DNA of 64,000 nt, taken from the NCBI GenBank assembly GCA_017646665.1, contig JAGCMB010000033.1:1-64000 (forward strand), in the 5' to 3' direction. Made by a program: the position numbers and the translations under genes. Positions 1-9,769 of this stretch are shown here, in pieces (the stretch's first letter is position 1; each line of letters begins with the position of its first letter). The notes under the pieces are model-generated. The model ran no database searches. It was not told where the DNA came from and worked only from the letters and a program-made list of their open reading frames with translations. Source of the stretch: Bacteroidaceae bacterium. GTDB taxonomy: Bacteria; Bacteroidota; Bacteroidia; Bacteroidales; Bacteroidaceae.

Positions 1-102
1 AAGCAAGAACTGAAGAAGTACATCCATTACTACAACAATGACAGAATAAAACTGAGACTAAAAGGAAAGAGTCCGGTGCAATACCGAACTCTTTACCAAT
101 AA
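1..102 (+). CDS. IS3-family transposase, C-terminal end (partial)
   Basis: An open frame enters from the left edge and stops with TAA at 100-102, giving 33 residues. It contains a [10 protein letters not shown] segment and an SPVQYR segment, the usual C-terminal end of the DDE integrase (OrfB) of IS3-family elements of the IS150 group, where an 'H-YN--R-----SP--YR' ending is typical. The rest of the element lies outside the window, so it cannot be said whether it is intact. The matching terminal inverted repeat follows directly. Confidence 0.8.
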   Translation, partial: KQELKKYIHYYNNDRIKLRLKGKSPVQYRTLYQ

Positions 103-117
103 TACTTTTATTAATCC

Positions 118-136
118 GTCCAACTTTTTGGGGTCA
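118..136 (+). repeat. Right terminal inverted repeat of the IS3-family element
   Basis: The stretch GTCCAACTTTTTGGGGTCA lies 15 bases after the transposase stop and ends in CA. Read from the outside it begins TGACCCC, the conserved tip of IS150-group ends. The element therefore ends at about 136, only 25 bases from the stop codon of fmt. The left end is outside the window. A closely similar pair of ends recurs at 44372-44409. Confidence 0.7.
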
Positions 137-161
137 GATCATCGGGGTTACTCCTTTTTAA

Positions 162-1148
162 TTACTTCATACACATTCCATCTATTGAAAAACCACGGAG
201 CAGGTCGGCTACCGGCATACGTTTCTTACCGGCAAGCTGTACTTCGTCAAGTTGGATATATCCACCATCTACAGCAACCTTGATATAGGTCTTACAATCA
301 GTGAGGAGTGTTCCCGCAACCCTGTTGTGCTGTGTATATTCCCTTGTCACAGCATAAACCTTGAGAGCAACAGCCTCATTGTTCTCATTTATGAGTTCAC
401 ACCATGCTGCCGGATATGGCGACATACCGCGCACGAAGTTATATATGCCATCCACGCTACCCTGCCAATTTATGCGGCAAGTATCACGGAAAATCTTTGG
501 CGCAGGGCGTAGCTCACCGGCACTGATTTTATCCTGAGCTACCGCCTCGACATTGCCGCTTACGATAGCCTCGACAGTTCGAAGCACTGTCTCGCCACCC
601 TGAAGCATCAATTTGTCGTGCAGTGTGCCGGCATTGTCACAATCGTCAATGGCAACGACATCGCGGAAGATAATATCGCCGGTATCAATTTCGTGTTTCA
701 GGAAAAAGGTGGTCACACCACTCTCCTTGTCACCATTTATTATAGCCCAATTGATGGGGGCTGCACCACGATATTGTGGCAGCAACGAGGCGTGCAGATT
801 GAATGTTCCCAAACGTGGCATATTCCAGACACTCTCGGGGAGCATACGGAAAGCGACAACAATCTGTAAATCGGCACCCCAGGCACGCAATTCATTCTGA
901 AAAGCCTCATCCTTCAACGATTCAGGCTGTAACACCGGCAATCCCTGCTCCACCGCATACTGCTTTACCGGGCTCATAAGAAGCTGGTTACCACGTTTGT
1001 TTATCATCTTGTCGGGCATTGTAACAACACCAACAATCTCATAGCCACAGCTATCACAAGAGCGTTGCTTCTCGAGCAGACGACGTAGAGGCTCAACCGC
1101 GAAATCGGGTGTACCTAAATATACTATTCTCAAATTCTGCATAATCAA
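162..1148 (-). CDS. fmt: Methionyl-tRNA formyltransferase
   Basis: Protein of 328 aa, full length for the family. It formylates the methionine on initiator tRNA using 10-formyl-tetrahydrofolate in the cytoplasm. The N-terminal Rossmann half starts with an IVYLGTPDFAV strand and contains the signature SLLPQYRGAAPINWA with the preceding NLH (catalytic Asn and His), followed by TGDI; the C-terminal OB-like domain begins near residue 215. The start ATG overlaps the stop of the upstream ClC gene by four bases (ATGA), so the two are translationally coupled. It is the last gene of a minus-strand run, with an IS end immediately downstream. Confidence 0.97.
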   Translation of the reverse strand: MIMQNLRIVYLGTPDFAVEPLRRLLEKQRSCDSCGYEIVGVVTMPDKMINKRGNQLLMSPVKQYAVEQGLPVLQPESLKDEAFQNELRAWGADLQIVVAFRMLPESVWNMPRLGTFNLHASLLPQYRGAAPINWAIINGDKESGVTTFFLKHEIDTGDIIFRDVVAIDDCDNAGTLHDKLMLQGGETVLRTVEAIVSGNVEAVAQDKISAGELRPAPKIFRDTCRINWQGSVDGIYNFVRGMSPYPAAWCELINENNEAVALKVYAVTREYTQHNRVAGTLLTDCKTYIKVAVDGGYIQLDEVQLAGKKRMPVADLLRGFSIDGMCMK

Positions 1149-2938
1149 TCTGATGTAAATTCCAACAATGTATTACGGTAAGCGGTAAATATCGCCGATT
1201 TTGAGATAAAACCGATGTATTCGCCCGTCACATCCTCAACCGGCAAATTCCACGCTCCAGTCTCCTCGAACTTGCGCATCACCACCTCCATTGGCTCTTC
1301 AATGCTCAAGCGTTCGGGAACCTCACGCATGAGTGATGCTACCGAATAGCGGTGATAAAGCTCCTGACGGAACATTATATGCCTTACATCATCGAGATAA
1401 ATAATACCTACAAGATGTCTGGCTGCATTCAAGACAGGGAAAATATTGCGTTTTGTCTTTGCGACAACCGAAGTTAAAGCACCCAAATCCATTTCGGGAC
1501 TGACTGTCATAAAATTCTTCTCAACGACATCGGTCACCTTCAACGTCGTAAGCACAGCGTGGTCTTTATGATGAGTGATTAGTTCGCCACGTTGTGCAAG
1601 ACGCACCGCATATATATTGTTGCTATCAAAGACCCTCACTGTCAGATATGATGACACTGAAACCATCATCAACGGTAGGAACAGGTCGTAACCGCCTGTC
1701 AATTCAGCAATGAGGAAGACACCTGTCAACGGTGCGTGAAAAACGCCCGACATCAGTGCCGCCATTCCAAAGAGAGCAAAGTTCTCTTCAATGACCATAA
1801 CCCCAAACCCGGTCATATTGCACAGACTGGCAAATAGATAACCGGTAACACAACCCAAGAAAAGGCTTGGAGCGAATATACCTCCACAACCACCTGCACA
1901 GTTGGTCACGGTTGATGCAAAAGCCTTGAAAACCACAACAAGGAACATAAACAGCAGCAACAGGTGTGAATGGTCGAAGAAGAGGGATTTTTCAAGAATC
2001 ATCTCCGATGTTTCAGACGAGCCGTCAATCAATTGCTTGATAGTATCATAACCCTCACCATAGAGCGGCGGAAACAGAAAAATCAACACGCTAAGGACAC
2101 TGCCGCCAATCAAAAGCCTTGTATAAGGGCTCTTGAATCTCTTGAAAAATTTTTCTATGCCGACTGTAACCTTTGTAAAATAGAGCGAAACCAGACCACA
2201 TACAATGCCAAGCAATAATACATAAGGAACACGAGCCAAGTCAAAGGCTTCGGACATATTGAACTTGAACATTGTTTCGGTTCCCATCAGAATGTATGAG
2301 AGCGTAGCAGCCGTCACGCTTGATATGAGCAATGGCAACAATGACGACATGGTCAAGTCAATCATCAACACCTCAATCACAAAGGCCAGACCCGTTATAG
2401 GAGCCTTGAAGATTCCCGACACTGCACCGGCAGCACCGCAACCGATGAGCAACAGCATCACCTTCTTCTCCATCTTGAACAGGCTACCAAGATTAGAGCC
2501 TATGGCAGAGCCGGTCATCACAATAGGCGACTCAGCTCCCACTGAACCACCAAAGCCAATGGTTATTCCACTGGCAATCAATGACGACCAGGTGTTATGG
2601 CGACGTATCTTGCCCTTACGGCACGAAATTGCATAAAGAACCTTGGTTACACCGTGGCTGATATCGTCACGCACCACCTTGCGTATGAAAAGGCCTGTTA
2701 TTAAAATACCGATAACGGGATACAGCAAATATAACCAGTTGAACGTGTGAGCATCAAAACCGCCAGTAAGCAGATGCTGGATGAAATGTATCAGATGATG
2801 CAATAGATAGGCAGCAAGCGCAGAGAGCACACCCACAAAAAGGCTAAGCATAAGCACGAACTGCCTATGCGATATATGCTTTTCCCGCCAACTGTTAAAA
2901 CGGTCTATAAGCCCCTGCTCCTGTTTCTTACCCATCAT
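1145..2938 (-). CDS. ClC-family chloride channel/antiporter with C-terminal CBS pair
   Basis: Protein of 597 aa. Residues about 25-430 form the multi-span ClC fold, with the selectivity segments GSVGAESP (131-138, where Glu136 corresponds to the gating glutamate of ClC transporters) and GIFAPSLFLG. Residues about 460-590 contain two CBS domains (TDVVEKNFMTVSP, then VASLMREVPE), which in this family bind adenine nucleotides and modulate transport. It sits in the inner membrane. It overlaps both neighbours by four bases, within Sua5/YrdC-ClC-fmt. Channel versus H+/Cl- exchange cannot be decided from the sequence alone. Confidence 0.93.
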   Translation of the reverse strand: MMGKKQEQGLIDRFNSWREKHISHRQFVLMLSLFVGVLSALAAYLLHHLIHFIQHLLTGGFDAHTFNWLYLLYPVIGILITGLFIRKVVRDDISHGVTKVLYAISCRKGKIRRHNTWSSLIASGITIGFGGSVGAESPIVMTGSAIGSNLGSLFKMEKKVMLLLIGCGAAGAVSGIFKAPITGLAFVIEVLMIDLTMSSLLPLLISSVTAATLSYILMGTETMFKFNMSEAFDLARVPYVLLLGIVCGLVSLYFTKVTVGIEKFFKRFKSPYTRLLIGGSVLSVLIFLFPPLYGEGYDTIKQLIDGSSETSEMILEKSLFFDHSHLLLLFMFLVVVFKAFASTVTNCAGGCGGIFAPSLFLGCVTGYLFASLCNMTGFGVMVIEENFALFGMAALMSGVFHAPLTGVFLIAELTGGYDLFLPLMMVSVSSYLTVRVFDSNNIYAVRLAQRGELITHHKDHAVLTTLKVTDVVEKNFMTVSPEMDLGALTSVVAKTKRNIFPVLNAARHLVGIIYLDDVRHIMFRQELYHRYSVASLMREVPERLSIEEPMEVVMRKFEETGAWNLPVEDVTGEYIGFISKSAIFTAYRNTLLEFTSD

Positions 2939-3507
2939 TGTCTGATTATGGTTACTGTTCCGTTCTCGGTCAACTTTATTATGCTTGATGATTTTGCCTT
3001 GCCCTTTTCGAGCTGCTTGTAATTAACTACGTAGTCAACGGCAGATATAATCTCAGGGCTTATTTCGCTATAATTATTCGGCGTAGGCTCACCACTTATG
3101 TTTGCCGAAGTCGAAACAACGGCTTTCTGGAAACGGTAGCAAAGTTCCTTTGAGAACATCTCAGACGTCACTCTTATTCCCACACTACCATCCTCTGCAA
3201 TGAGATTGGGAGCCAAATTACGTGCTCCGTCGTATATAATTGTCAGTGGTTTGTCACTCAATTCAATCAAGTCCCACGCAACGGCTGGCACATTGCCGAC
3301 ATAGCGTGCAAGACGATCAGCACTATCGACAAGCAGCAGCATCGCTTTACTATCGCAACGTTTCTTTATCTCAAAAACCTTCTTGACAGCATCGGCATTA
3401 GTAGCATCGCAACCAAGCCCCCAAACTGTATCTGTGGGGTAAAGAATGACACCACCCTGGCGCATTACCTCGATACATTTCTTTACTTCATCGGCTATTG
3501 TACCCAT
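2935..3507 (-). CDS. L-threonylcarbamoyladenylate synthase (Sua5/YciO/YrdC family)
   Basis: Protein of 190 aa made of a single YrdC domain. The family makes threonylcarbamoyl-AMP from threonine, bicarbonate and ATP, the first step of t6A37 modification of ANN-decoding tRNAs. Visible signatures are GGVILYPTDTVWGLGCDA, the KKRCDSKAM segment (KR..K nucleotide contact) and STSANISGEP. It lacks the extra C-terminal Sua5 domain, so it is a TsaC-type short form. It lies 12 bases downstream of prfC and overlaps the ClC start. Confidence 0.92.
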   Translation of the reverse strand: MGTIADEVKKCIEVMRQGGVILYPTDTVWGLGCDATNADAVKKVFEIKKRCDSKAMLLLVDSADRLARYVGNVPAVAWDLIELSDKPLTIIYDGARNLAPNLIAEDGSVGIRVTSEMFSKELCYRFQKAVVSTSANISGEPTPNNYSEISPEIISAVDYVVNYKQLEKGKAKSSSIIKLTENGTVTIIRQ

Positions 3508-3519
3508 TTTTGCTTTTTT

Positions 3520-5097
3520 TTAGAATTCGCTGGTAAAGTGGAAACGTATTGACTTGAAATCGTTCTGTGCCATCTGCAATACATATCCGCTGTCGGCCAG
3601 GAAAACATCACGTCCTTCAATGTCCTTTGCCATATACTGATATTTGCGTTTCTTGAATGCCTCAAGTTCTGCAGCGTCGTCGCTCTCAATCCAACAAGCC
3701 TTGTAGAGGCTTACGGGCTCCCATCGGCACTTGGCGTTATACTCGTTCTCAAGACGGTATTGGATTACCTCGAACTGGAGCTGTCCAACTGTACCTATGA
3801 GCTTACGGCCATTATGCTGGTTCACGAACAACTGTGCAACACCCTCGCCCATAAGCTGGTCGATACCCTTTGCAAGCTGTTTTGTCTTCATCGGGTCGGC
3901 ATTCTCAATGTATTTGAACATCTCAGGCGAGAAACTTGGCAAACCTTTGAAATGGAGGATTTCGCCTTCGGTCAAGGTGTCACCAATCTTGAAGTTGCCG
4001 GTATCGGGCAAACCGATGATGTCACCGGGATATGCCTCTTCAATAGTACTTTTGCGTTGCGCCATAAACTGCGTTGGTGACGAGAAGCGGAGCTCCTTAC
4101 CCAAGCGGATGTGACGATATGGGGTATTGCGCACAAACTTGCCTGAACAAATTTTACAGAATGCGACACAAGAACGGTGATTAGGGTCGATATTTGCTGT
4201 TATCTTAAAGATGAAGCCTGTAAATTTAGAATCCTCGGGATTTACAACACGTTCCAAAGCCTGCACCGGACGCGGGCTAGGAGCAATTTTCACAAAACAA
4301 TCGAGCAGTTCCTGAACACCAAAATTGTTAAGGGCAGAACCAAAAAACACCGGTGCTACTTTTGCATCAAGATAGTCCTGGACATTGAATTCAGGATATA
4401 CACCCTCTACAAGTTCCAGGTCGGTACGTAGTTTCAATGCCAAATCCTCACCGATATTCTTATCCAGTTCTTCGCTGTCAATATCAACTTCAACCTTTTC
4501 TGTCACACGCTGTTTGTTGGGAGTGAAGAGGTCCAGTTTTTGCTCATATATATTGTATACACCCTTGAAACGCGCTCCTTGGTCTATTGGCCAACTGAGC
4601 GGACGAACAGCAATCTGCAACTCACTTTCAAGTTCATCGAGCAACTCAAATGGGTCACGTCCTTCGCGGTCCATCTTGTTGACATAGACTATCACAGGTG
4701 TATTACGCATACGACACACCGACATAAGTTTACGTGTCTGTGTTTCCACACCCTTGGCACTGTCAACGACAATAATTACACTGTCAACAGCTGTCAATGT
4801 CCTGAAGGTATCCTCGGCAAAATCCTGGTGACCAGGGGTATCAAGGATATTGATTTTGTATCCGGCATAATCAAACTCCATAACAGATGTTGTCACAGAG
4901 ATACCACGCTGCTTCTCAATCTCCATCCAGTCGGACGTAGCTGTTTTCTTAATCTTGTTTGACTTTACAGCACCGGCAACCTGTATCTGGCCACCGAAAA
5001 GCAACAGTTTTTCGGTAAGTGTTGTCTTACCGGCGTCAGGGTGCGATATAATCGCAAACGTTCTTCTACGTCCAATCTCTTCCTGTATATTACTCAT
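3520..5097 (-). CDS. prfC: Peptide chain release factor 3
   Basis: Protein of 525 aa, normal length for RF3, the translational GTPase that recycles RF1/RF2 after termination. The GTPase domain shows G1 SHPDAGKTT, switch I RGISVT, G3 DTPGHQDF and G4 NKMDRE. Domain II (around 300-390) and the RF3-specific C-terminal domain (about 395-520) follow. It sits between the DUF4924 gene (25 bases upstream) and Sua5/YrdC (12 bases downstream), so it probably belongs to one minus-strand transcript of translation-related genes. Confidence 0.96.
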   Translation of the reverse strand: MSNIQEEIGRRRTFAIISHPDAGKTTLTEKLLLFGGQIQVAGAVKSNKIKKTATSDWMEIEKQRGISVTTSVMEFDYAGYKINILDTPGHQDFAEDTFRTLTAVDSVIIVVDSAKGVETQTRKLMSVCRMRNTPVIVYVNKMDREGRDPFELLDELESELQIAVRPLSWPIDQGARFKGVYNIYEQKLDLFTPNKQRVTEKVEVDIDSEELDKNIGEDLALKLRTDLELVEGVYPEFNVQDYLDAKVAPVFFGSALNNFGVQELLDCFVKIAPSPRPVQALERVVNPEDSKFTGFIFKITANIDPNHRSCVAFCKICSGKFVRNTPYRHIRLGKELRFSSPTQFMAQRKSTIEEAYPGDIIGLPDTGNFKIGDTLTEGEILHFKGLPSFSPEMFKYIENADPMKTKQLAKGIDQLMGEGVAQLFVNQHNGRKLIGTVGQLQFEVIQYRLENEYNAKCRWEPVSLYKACWIESDDAAELEAFKKRKYQYMAKDIEGRDVFLADSGYVLQMAQNDFKSIRFHFTSEF

Positions 5098-5122
5098 TTG
5101 AATTATGTTTTTCGTGTTTTAA

Positions 5123-5677
5123 TTACTCTTCGCTCTCCAGGTCCAGTTTTCCCTCTTCATCCTCCTTGAAATAGAGCGAGAGCATTGATATGAATTTACC
5201 TATTTCAGCTGTAGCCTTAAGCGTTTCTTCATTTATCACGCGCTTCTGCAGTTTCATCATCCACACCATATAAAGCGCATCGAAACAATTCTCGAGTTCT
5301 GTCTTCTCCCTTCCCTCGCTCTTTGTCCTGAACTCAACGATAAATGGCAGAGCCTTGTAGTAGGCAGCCGAATAGAATGGAACCTTGGGCGACTTCAAAA
5401 GTCGCAGATGAAGGTCGGTGAGATTTATTATAACATTCCTGTTTATCTGCAGGTGCCCATTTTCCTTGACATCCTCCTGGTGCATCATATCAATGAGATT
5501 GGCGTACCATTGCAGAAGTTCGCCCGACTGTTCATCGGGCAAGGCATAAGGTTCTACAATATTTCTTTTCACGTTGTCGAGTGACAATTCATTTGCACGC
5601 AGCAAATCCTCGACTTGCCACATATATAGCAGATACTCCGCTATATTTTTTTTTCGAAGTTCCCTTGAAACAAGCAA
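5123..5677 (-). CDS. DUF4924 family protein
   Basis: About 184 aa with the recognisable DUF4924 opening SRELRKKNIAEYLLYMWQVEDLLRA. The family is restricted to Bacteroidetes and has no known function; the protein is helical and acidic at the C-terminus. The longest frame begins at an ATG at 5746, but that codon lies inside the LysE gene and adds 23 residues unlike the family. A TTG at 5677 gives a protein beginning exactly where the conserved region begins, 13 bases after the LysE stop, so I prefer it. The exact start is uncertain. Confidence 0.75.
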   Translation of the reverse strand: MLVSRELRKKNIAEYLLYMWQVEDLLRANELSLDNVKRNIVEPYALPDEQSGELLQWYANLIDMMHQEDVKENGHLQINRNVIINLTDLHLRLLKSPKVPFYSAAYYKALPFIVEFRTKSEGREKTELENCFDALYMVWMMKLQKRVINEETLKATAEIGKFISMLSLYFKEDEEGKLDLESEE

Positions 5678-5690
5678 AACAAAAAAGATT

Positions 5691-6362
5691 TTAATGTAAC
5701 GACAATGTACCGGTGGCAATGAGCACTGCGCCCACCAATGAGCCAATCATCACAGCACCACCAATCACTCTATTGATTATCCAAATGCCACGCACATCGA
5801 AACGTGTCCTCAACTTGTTCACCACGAATGTAATGAACAGCCACCATAGCATTGCTCCTCCAAAGATAGACAGATAACCGATGAACTGATAGAACATAGG
5901 TTCTTCTATCATTACAAAATTGAACGGAGTGAAAAGCGCAAGGAAAAGCAGGATAATCATCGGATTCGCAAGAGTTATAAAGAATCCGGTTACACCGTTA
6001 CGGAGCAGACTGCTCTTGTTACGGCTGACATTTCTTGTATTACGGACAGGATTGGTGCGGTAAGTATGCAATCCAAATATGAACATTATCACAGCACCGA
6101 TGAGCTGCATCCAATAGATAGTTGTTGGATTACTTATCACGTCATAGAGCAAGCTCAATCCATAACCGGTTATCAACGCATAAAGGATATCGCTCAATGC
6201 AGCACCGACACCTGTTACAAGGCCGTATGCACGACCCTTGTTCAGTGTGCGTTGAATACACAGAACACCTACCGGTCCCATTGGAGCAGAAGCTACTATT
6301 CCAATGACAACACCCTTTACAATTATCTCCAATAAAACAACCTGTGACAACAAATCATTCAT
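5691..6362 (-). CDS. LysE-family amino-acid/metabolite exporter
   Basis: Protein of 223 aa with about six hydrophobic spans. The N-terminus carries the LysE/RhtB signature APMGPVGVLCIQRTLNKG, followed by an AALSDILYALI segment. The family exports amino acids or related small molecules across the inner membrane; the substrate is not predictable. It is the first gene of the minus-strand group leading into DUF4924-prfC. The 118-base region upstream (6363-6480) is AT-rich and separates it from the DUF308 gene. Confidence 0.85.
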   Translation of the reverse strand: MNDLLSQVVLLEIIVKGVVIGIVASAPMGPVGVLCIQRTLNKGRAYGLVTGVGAALSDILYALITGYGLSLLYDVISNPTTIYWMQLIGAVIMFIFGLHTYRTNPVRNTRNVSRNKSSLLRNGVTGFFITLANPMIILLFLALFTPFNFVMIEEPMFYQFIGYLSIFGGAMLWWLFITFVVNKLRTRFDVRGIWIINRVIGGAVMIGSLVGAVLIATGTLSLH

Positions 6363-6480
6363 AATGCAAAGTTGTCATTTTTTTATTGAAAAACATATAT
6401 AATCGTAATATTTTTTTCACAATCATATCAAAAAAATGCCGAATACATCGAAAAAAACTAAAATTCACCAAGAAAATCTT

Positions 6481-7029
6481 TCAAGACCTTTTCACGACAT
6501 CTGTCCCGGGTGTTTCTTTACCCTTTCTCAACTTCAACAATATTATCAAATCCGAGACACCCGAAACAACGGCAGCAATTCCAAACACCACCGACAATGT
6601 TTCCAAAGGCTTGAACGATGATGTAAAAAGCACGACAGATGCAATGACAAGCAAAAGCGGAGCTATATACATCCATATTGGAATAGAACGACGCCTATGC
6701 GCCATAGCAAGCACCGATACTTGGTACACGGCAAACAACAGCAATAACAGCGCAAGGATTTTGACAAACAGAGTTTCAAAACTTGCAGGAGCTGCCATAA
6801 GCCACAAACCAAAGGCCATACTACCCACATCAATGATAGATATGAGAACCTTAGGAAGCATTTCACCCTGAGCACGGGTGATATAAATATTTATTGCAGA
6901 CACCAATGCCGGCAAAAAGAATGCGACACCGACAATACGGATCAACCACCCGACAACACTATCACTACAGAAAATGAGCAAAAGCCCAGTCAGCATTACA
7001 ACTATACTACGTACCAAACCATTAGTCAT
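6481..7029 (-). CDS. DUF308 (HdeD-like) membrane protein
   Basis: About 182 aa with six hydrophobic segments arranged as internal pairs, beginning MTNGLVRSIVVMLTGLLLI, and a basic C-terminal tail. This resembles the DUF308/HdeD group of small membrane proteins; E. coli HdeD is linked to acid resistance, but nothing here supports that role. The frame could start 11 codons earlier at 7062, but the segment before Met12 (CTLNCEY) is not membrane-like, so 7029 is preferred. It stands alone between the PPTase and LysE genes. Confidence 0.65.
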   Translation of the reverse strand: MTNGLVRSIVVMLTGLLLIFCSDSVVGWLIRIVGVAFFLPALVSAINIYITRAQGEMLPKVLISIIDVGSMAFGLWLMAAPASFETLFVKILALLLLLFAVYQVSVLAMAHRRRSIPIWMYIAPLLLVIASVVLFTSSFKPLETLSVVFGIAAVVSGVSDLIILLKLRKGKETPGTDVVKRS

Positions 7030-7103
7030 ATATTCACAATTTAATGTACAACCTAAAGTCAATCACCGGCCTGCCGAGCCATGCGATTCAGCGATTCAGC
7101 GGT

Positions 7104-7736
7104 TCATCTGCGGCACAAGACAACAAGCAGGTCATCCAGCACCAAGAAATCAGCCACAAAGCGTCTGCAACCATAAAAATCAAGACCGACAAGCTCTACC
7201 GGAACTGTTCCACGTTCTCCGGGTTCAAACAATCCAACAGAAATATTATCCTTAAAGTTTCCACCCAGGTCACCAACTATTTTATACAAAGCCTCCTTGG
7301 CACACCAATGGAAAAGTGCAACACTATTCCTTTCACCCAAAGGCACTTTTTCAAGAAGCTCGGCCGGCATATAACGGTCGGCAACATCTGCAACGTTACG
7401 GGACATCAATTCGACATCCACTCCAATTTCCGACACGCGCGAGAACGCCACAACCGCATAGCCTTTTGTATGCGAAATGCTCACATAGCCACAAGCCGCA
7501 TCAAGCATCGGTTTTCCGGCCACATCATACACAATATCCACCCCTTTGCCAAACTGTTGTACCACAATTGCACGCACAGCCAACCATTCGGCACGACGCT
7601 TTCTCGAAGCGAACTTTTCAAGAGCCAACGAAGCACTCGCGGCCGGCACCATTGCCGACAATTCATCAACCGTTTCGGTTATCTTCCACACCCAAACGTC
7701 CGAATCAGCCAATTTATATCGCCCGAGCAGTGGCAT
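7104..7736 (-). CDS. 4'-phosphopantetheinyl transferase superfamily protein
   Basis: Protein of 210 aa. It carries the two metal/CoA-binding motifs of Sfp-type transferases: IGVDVELMSR near residue 115 and FHWCAKEALYKI near 155 (W-x-x-KEA). The family transfers phosphopantetheine from CoA to a serine of acyl- or peptidyl-carrier proteins. Its start codon overlaps the gldE stop (TAATG), so it is co-translated with gldE; ssb-gldE-PPTase is a familiar Bacteroidales order. The carrier protein served is not in the window. Confidence 0.85.
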   Translation of the reverse strand: MPLLGRYKLADSDVWVWKITETVDELSAMVPAASASLALEKFASRKRRAEWLAVRAIVVQQFGKGVDIVYDVAGKPMLDAACGYVSISHTKGYAVVAFSRVSEIGVDVELMSRNVADVADRYMPAELLEKVPLGERNSVALFHWCAKEALYKIVGDLGGNFKDNISVGLFEPGERGTVPVELVGLDFYGCRRFVADFLVLDDLLVVLCRR

Positions 7737-9103
7737 TATTCCTCCTGAGAATCAACAGGCTCAGCCTGATTAGACGGCAATACCGCCTTTATTTTAACAA
7801 TACGGTGTTTATCCTTCTGCACCACCTCAAATGCAACGTCATTACAAACTATAACCTCGTGCAGTTGTGGAAATTCTCCCTTCACCTCAAGAAGCAGGCC
7901 TGCAAGAGTATCCGCTTCGCCCGAGAACTCCTCAAAGCCTTCACTGTCCAGCGACACAATCTTGTAGAAATCGGACAAAGAGGTGCGTCCATCAAAGAGA
8001 TAGGTATTGTCATCAAGCTTCTCGTATGAAGAGTCCGGCTCGTCGAACTCGTCATTTATCTCACCGACAATCTCCTCAATAATATCTTCGAGTGTTATCA
8101 AACCCGACACACCACCAAATTCATCGACAACAACCGCCATATGCACCTTCACAGTCTGGAAATCACACAACAGGTCGTCAATCTTCTTGGTTTCGGGAAC
8201 AAAGAAGGGCTGACGAATAAGCGACTGCCAACGGAAGTTGCCTCCACGGTTCAAATGCGGAATCAAATCCTTTATATATAATATTCCACGGATATCGTCT
8301 TGCGTTTTACCGAAAACCGGTATTCGCGAATAGGCATTCTCTGCCGCGCATTTTAGCACCTCGGAGTATGGGGCACGCATATCAAGCATTACCATATCAA
8401 GTCGCGAAGTCATAATATTCTTGACGGTTTCGTCGCCAAAGCGGATTATCCCCTCAAGCATATTCTTTTGTTCGCCAATTTCTTTTGTGTCAGTTAGTTC
8501 CAACGCCTGTTCAAGTTCATCGACCGAGAGCATACGGTTCTGTTTCGACACTATGCGTTGCGTAAACGCAGTCGAACGCACCAGCATTTTCGAGAATGGC
8601 GACAAGGCTTTTGAAAGAAGATAGAGCGCACCCGAGGTAAAGCGTGCAAACTTGACAACATTGCTCTTTGAATATATCTTAGGCATAACCTCGCCAAAGA
8701 GCAACAGAAGAAATGTCAGCACCACTGTCAACAGCAAGAACTTGAGCCACTCTGCCCCATCGGCAAAATGAAGCACGTCCATAAAGAAGTAGTTGAGCAG
8801 CATAACGACGCCTACATTGACAAAGTCGTTGACAATAAGTATTGTAGCCAACAAACGTTCAGGCTCTTTCAGCAATTCAATAACACGCCTGTCCTTTGCC
8901 GACTTGCTCTCGGCCATTTCATTCAGTTTCTCCCTTGTCAACGAGAAAAAGGCTATTTCAGAACCCGAGGCAAATGCCGAACACAGCAACAGGAATGCTG
9001 CCACACAAGCAGCAACAATAGCACCCACCGAAGGCATTGTAACACTGACATCGGCGGATGAAAACATATAAACCTGTAAGAATACAGTTGTGAATATATC
9101 CAA
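7736..9103 (-). CDS. gldE: Gliding motility-associated protein GldE (CNNM/CBS hemolysin family)
   Basis: Protein of 455 aa. Residues about 25-210 are a DUF21/CNNM membrane domain, about 215-345 hold a CBS pair (TSRLDMVMLD; GVSGLITLEDIIEEIVGEI) and the C-terminal ~85 residues are a CorC/HlyC-type transporter-associated domain. Such proteins are linked to Mg2+/Co2+ efflux; in gliding Bacteroidetes GldE works with GldD. In non-gliding Bacteroidales the gene persists beside ssb, as here. It lies 15 bases downstream of ssb and overlaps the PPTase by one base. Confidence 0.88.
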   Translation of the reverse strand: MDIFTTVFLQVYMFSSADVSVTMPSVGAIVAACVAAFLLLCSAFASGSEIAFFSLTREKLNEMAESKSAKDRRVIELLKEPERLLATILIVNDFVNVGVVMLLNYFFMDVLHFADGAEWLKFLLLTVVLTFLLLLFGEVMPKIYSKSNVVKFARFTSGALYLLSKALSPFSKMLVRSTAFTQRIVSKQNRMLSVDELEQALELTDTKEIGEQKNMLEGIIRFGDETVKNIMTSRLDMVMLDMRAPYSEVLKCAAENAYSRIPVFGKTQDDIRGILYIKDLIPHLNRGGNFRWQSLIRQPFFVPETKKIDDLLCDFQTVKVHMAVVVDEFGGVSGLITLEDIIEEIVGEINDEFDEPDSSYEKLDDNTYLFDGRTSLSDFYKIVSLDSEGFEEFSGEADTLAGLLLEVKGEFPQLHEVIVCNDVAFEVVQKDKHRIVKIKAVLPSNQAEPVDSQEE

Positions 9104-9118
9104 AACTATAAGATTAAA

Positions 9119-9502
9119 TTAAAACGATGTTCCCGGAACCGGACCTTCGGGAGCTGTAGTGCCAGTAGCTCTTGACGAAAGCATATCCATTGTTTCGGCA
9201 AGAATCTCGGTTCTATAACGGCGTATACCGTTCTGGTCTTCATAAGTATTTGTCCTTATCTTGCCCTCGATATATATGCGGTCACCTTTGTGCACATAAC
9301 GCTCGGCCACCTCGGCAAGACCGCCCCACAGAACAACATTATGCCACTCGGTGCGTTCGGGCACTTGAGTACCGTTCTGCAATGTATATGAGCGTTCAGT
9401 TGTTGCCAGAACCAAATTGGCAACTACTACATTACGGTCGAGATGACGAACATCGGGTTCCTTGCCGACATTACCTATTAGAATAACTTTGTTTACAGAC
9501 AT
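9119..9502 (-). CDS. ssb: Single-stranded DNA-binding protein
   Basis: Protein of 127 aa with an OB-fold starting MSVNKVILIGNVGKEPDVR and containing RTEWHNVVLWG and YIEGKIRTNTYEDQNG, all typical SSB segments. The C-terminus is short and ends GPVPGTSF, without the classical acidic DDDIPF tip that recruits partner proteins, so partner recruitment may differ or a second SSB exists elsewhere. It leads the ssb-gldE-PPTase operon and has a good upstream promoter. Confidence 0.93.
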   Translation of the reverse strand: MSVNKVILIGNVGKEPDVRHLDRNVVVANLVLATTERSYTLQNGTQVPERTEWHNVVLWGGLAEVAERYVHKGDRIYIEGKIRTNTYEDQNGIRRYRTEILAETMDMLSSRATGTTAPEGPVPGTSF

Positions 9503-9525
9503 AATACATTTATTATTTTATGTTG

Positions 9526-9557
9526 CAAAAATATAAAAAATACACACCTATTTCAAA
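9526..9557 (-). promoter_or_regulatory. Promoter of the ssb-gldE operon
   Basis: On the minus strand TTTG (9557-9554) is followed after exactly 20 bases by TATTTTTG (9533-9526), matching the Bacteroidetes -33 TTTG / -7 TAnnTTTG pattern. It lies 24 bases upstream of the ssb ATG. Confidence 0.7.
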
Positions 9558-9711
9558 TATTAAGCCCGGTATTTGAGTACACGTGGCAAAAAAAGCGCAA
9601 AAGCACAAAAAAAAGAACAAAACAAAAGGCCAGTTTAACTTATCCAATGCCAAAATATTACGTTTCGCAAAAAAAACATTGTATAAATTTCGGTAAAAGT
9701 AAAAATTGATA

Positions 9712-9719
9712 TATATTTG
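9712..9719 (+). promoter_or_regulatory. -7 box upstream of the HU-type gene
   Basis: TATATTTG is a full match to the Bacteroidetes -7 element and lies 50 bases before the ATG at 9770. A clear -33 TTTG at 19-20 bases is not present; only a TTTCG stands near the right distance. Confidence 0.5.
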
Positions 9720-9769
9720 TAACCCGAAAATTATAAACCAAAGCGTTGAATAATAAAAATCATAGAAAG

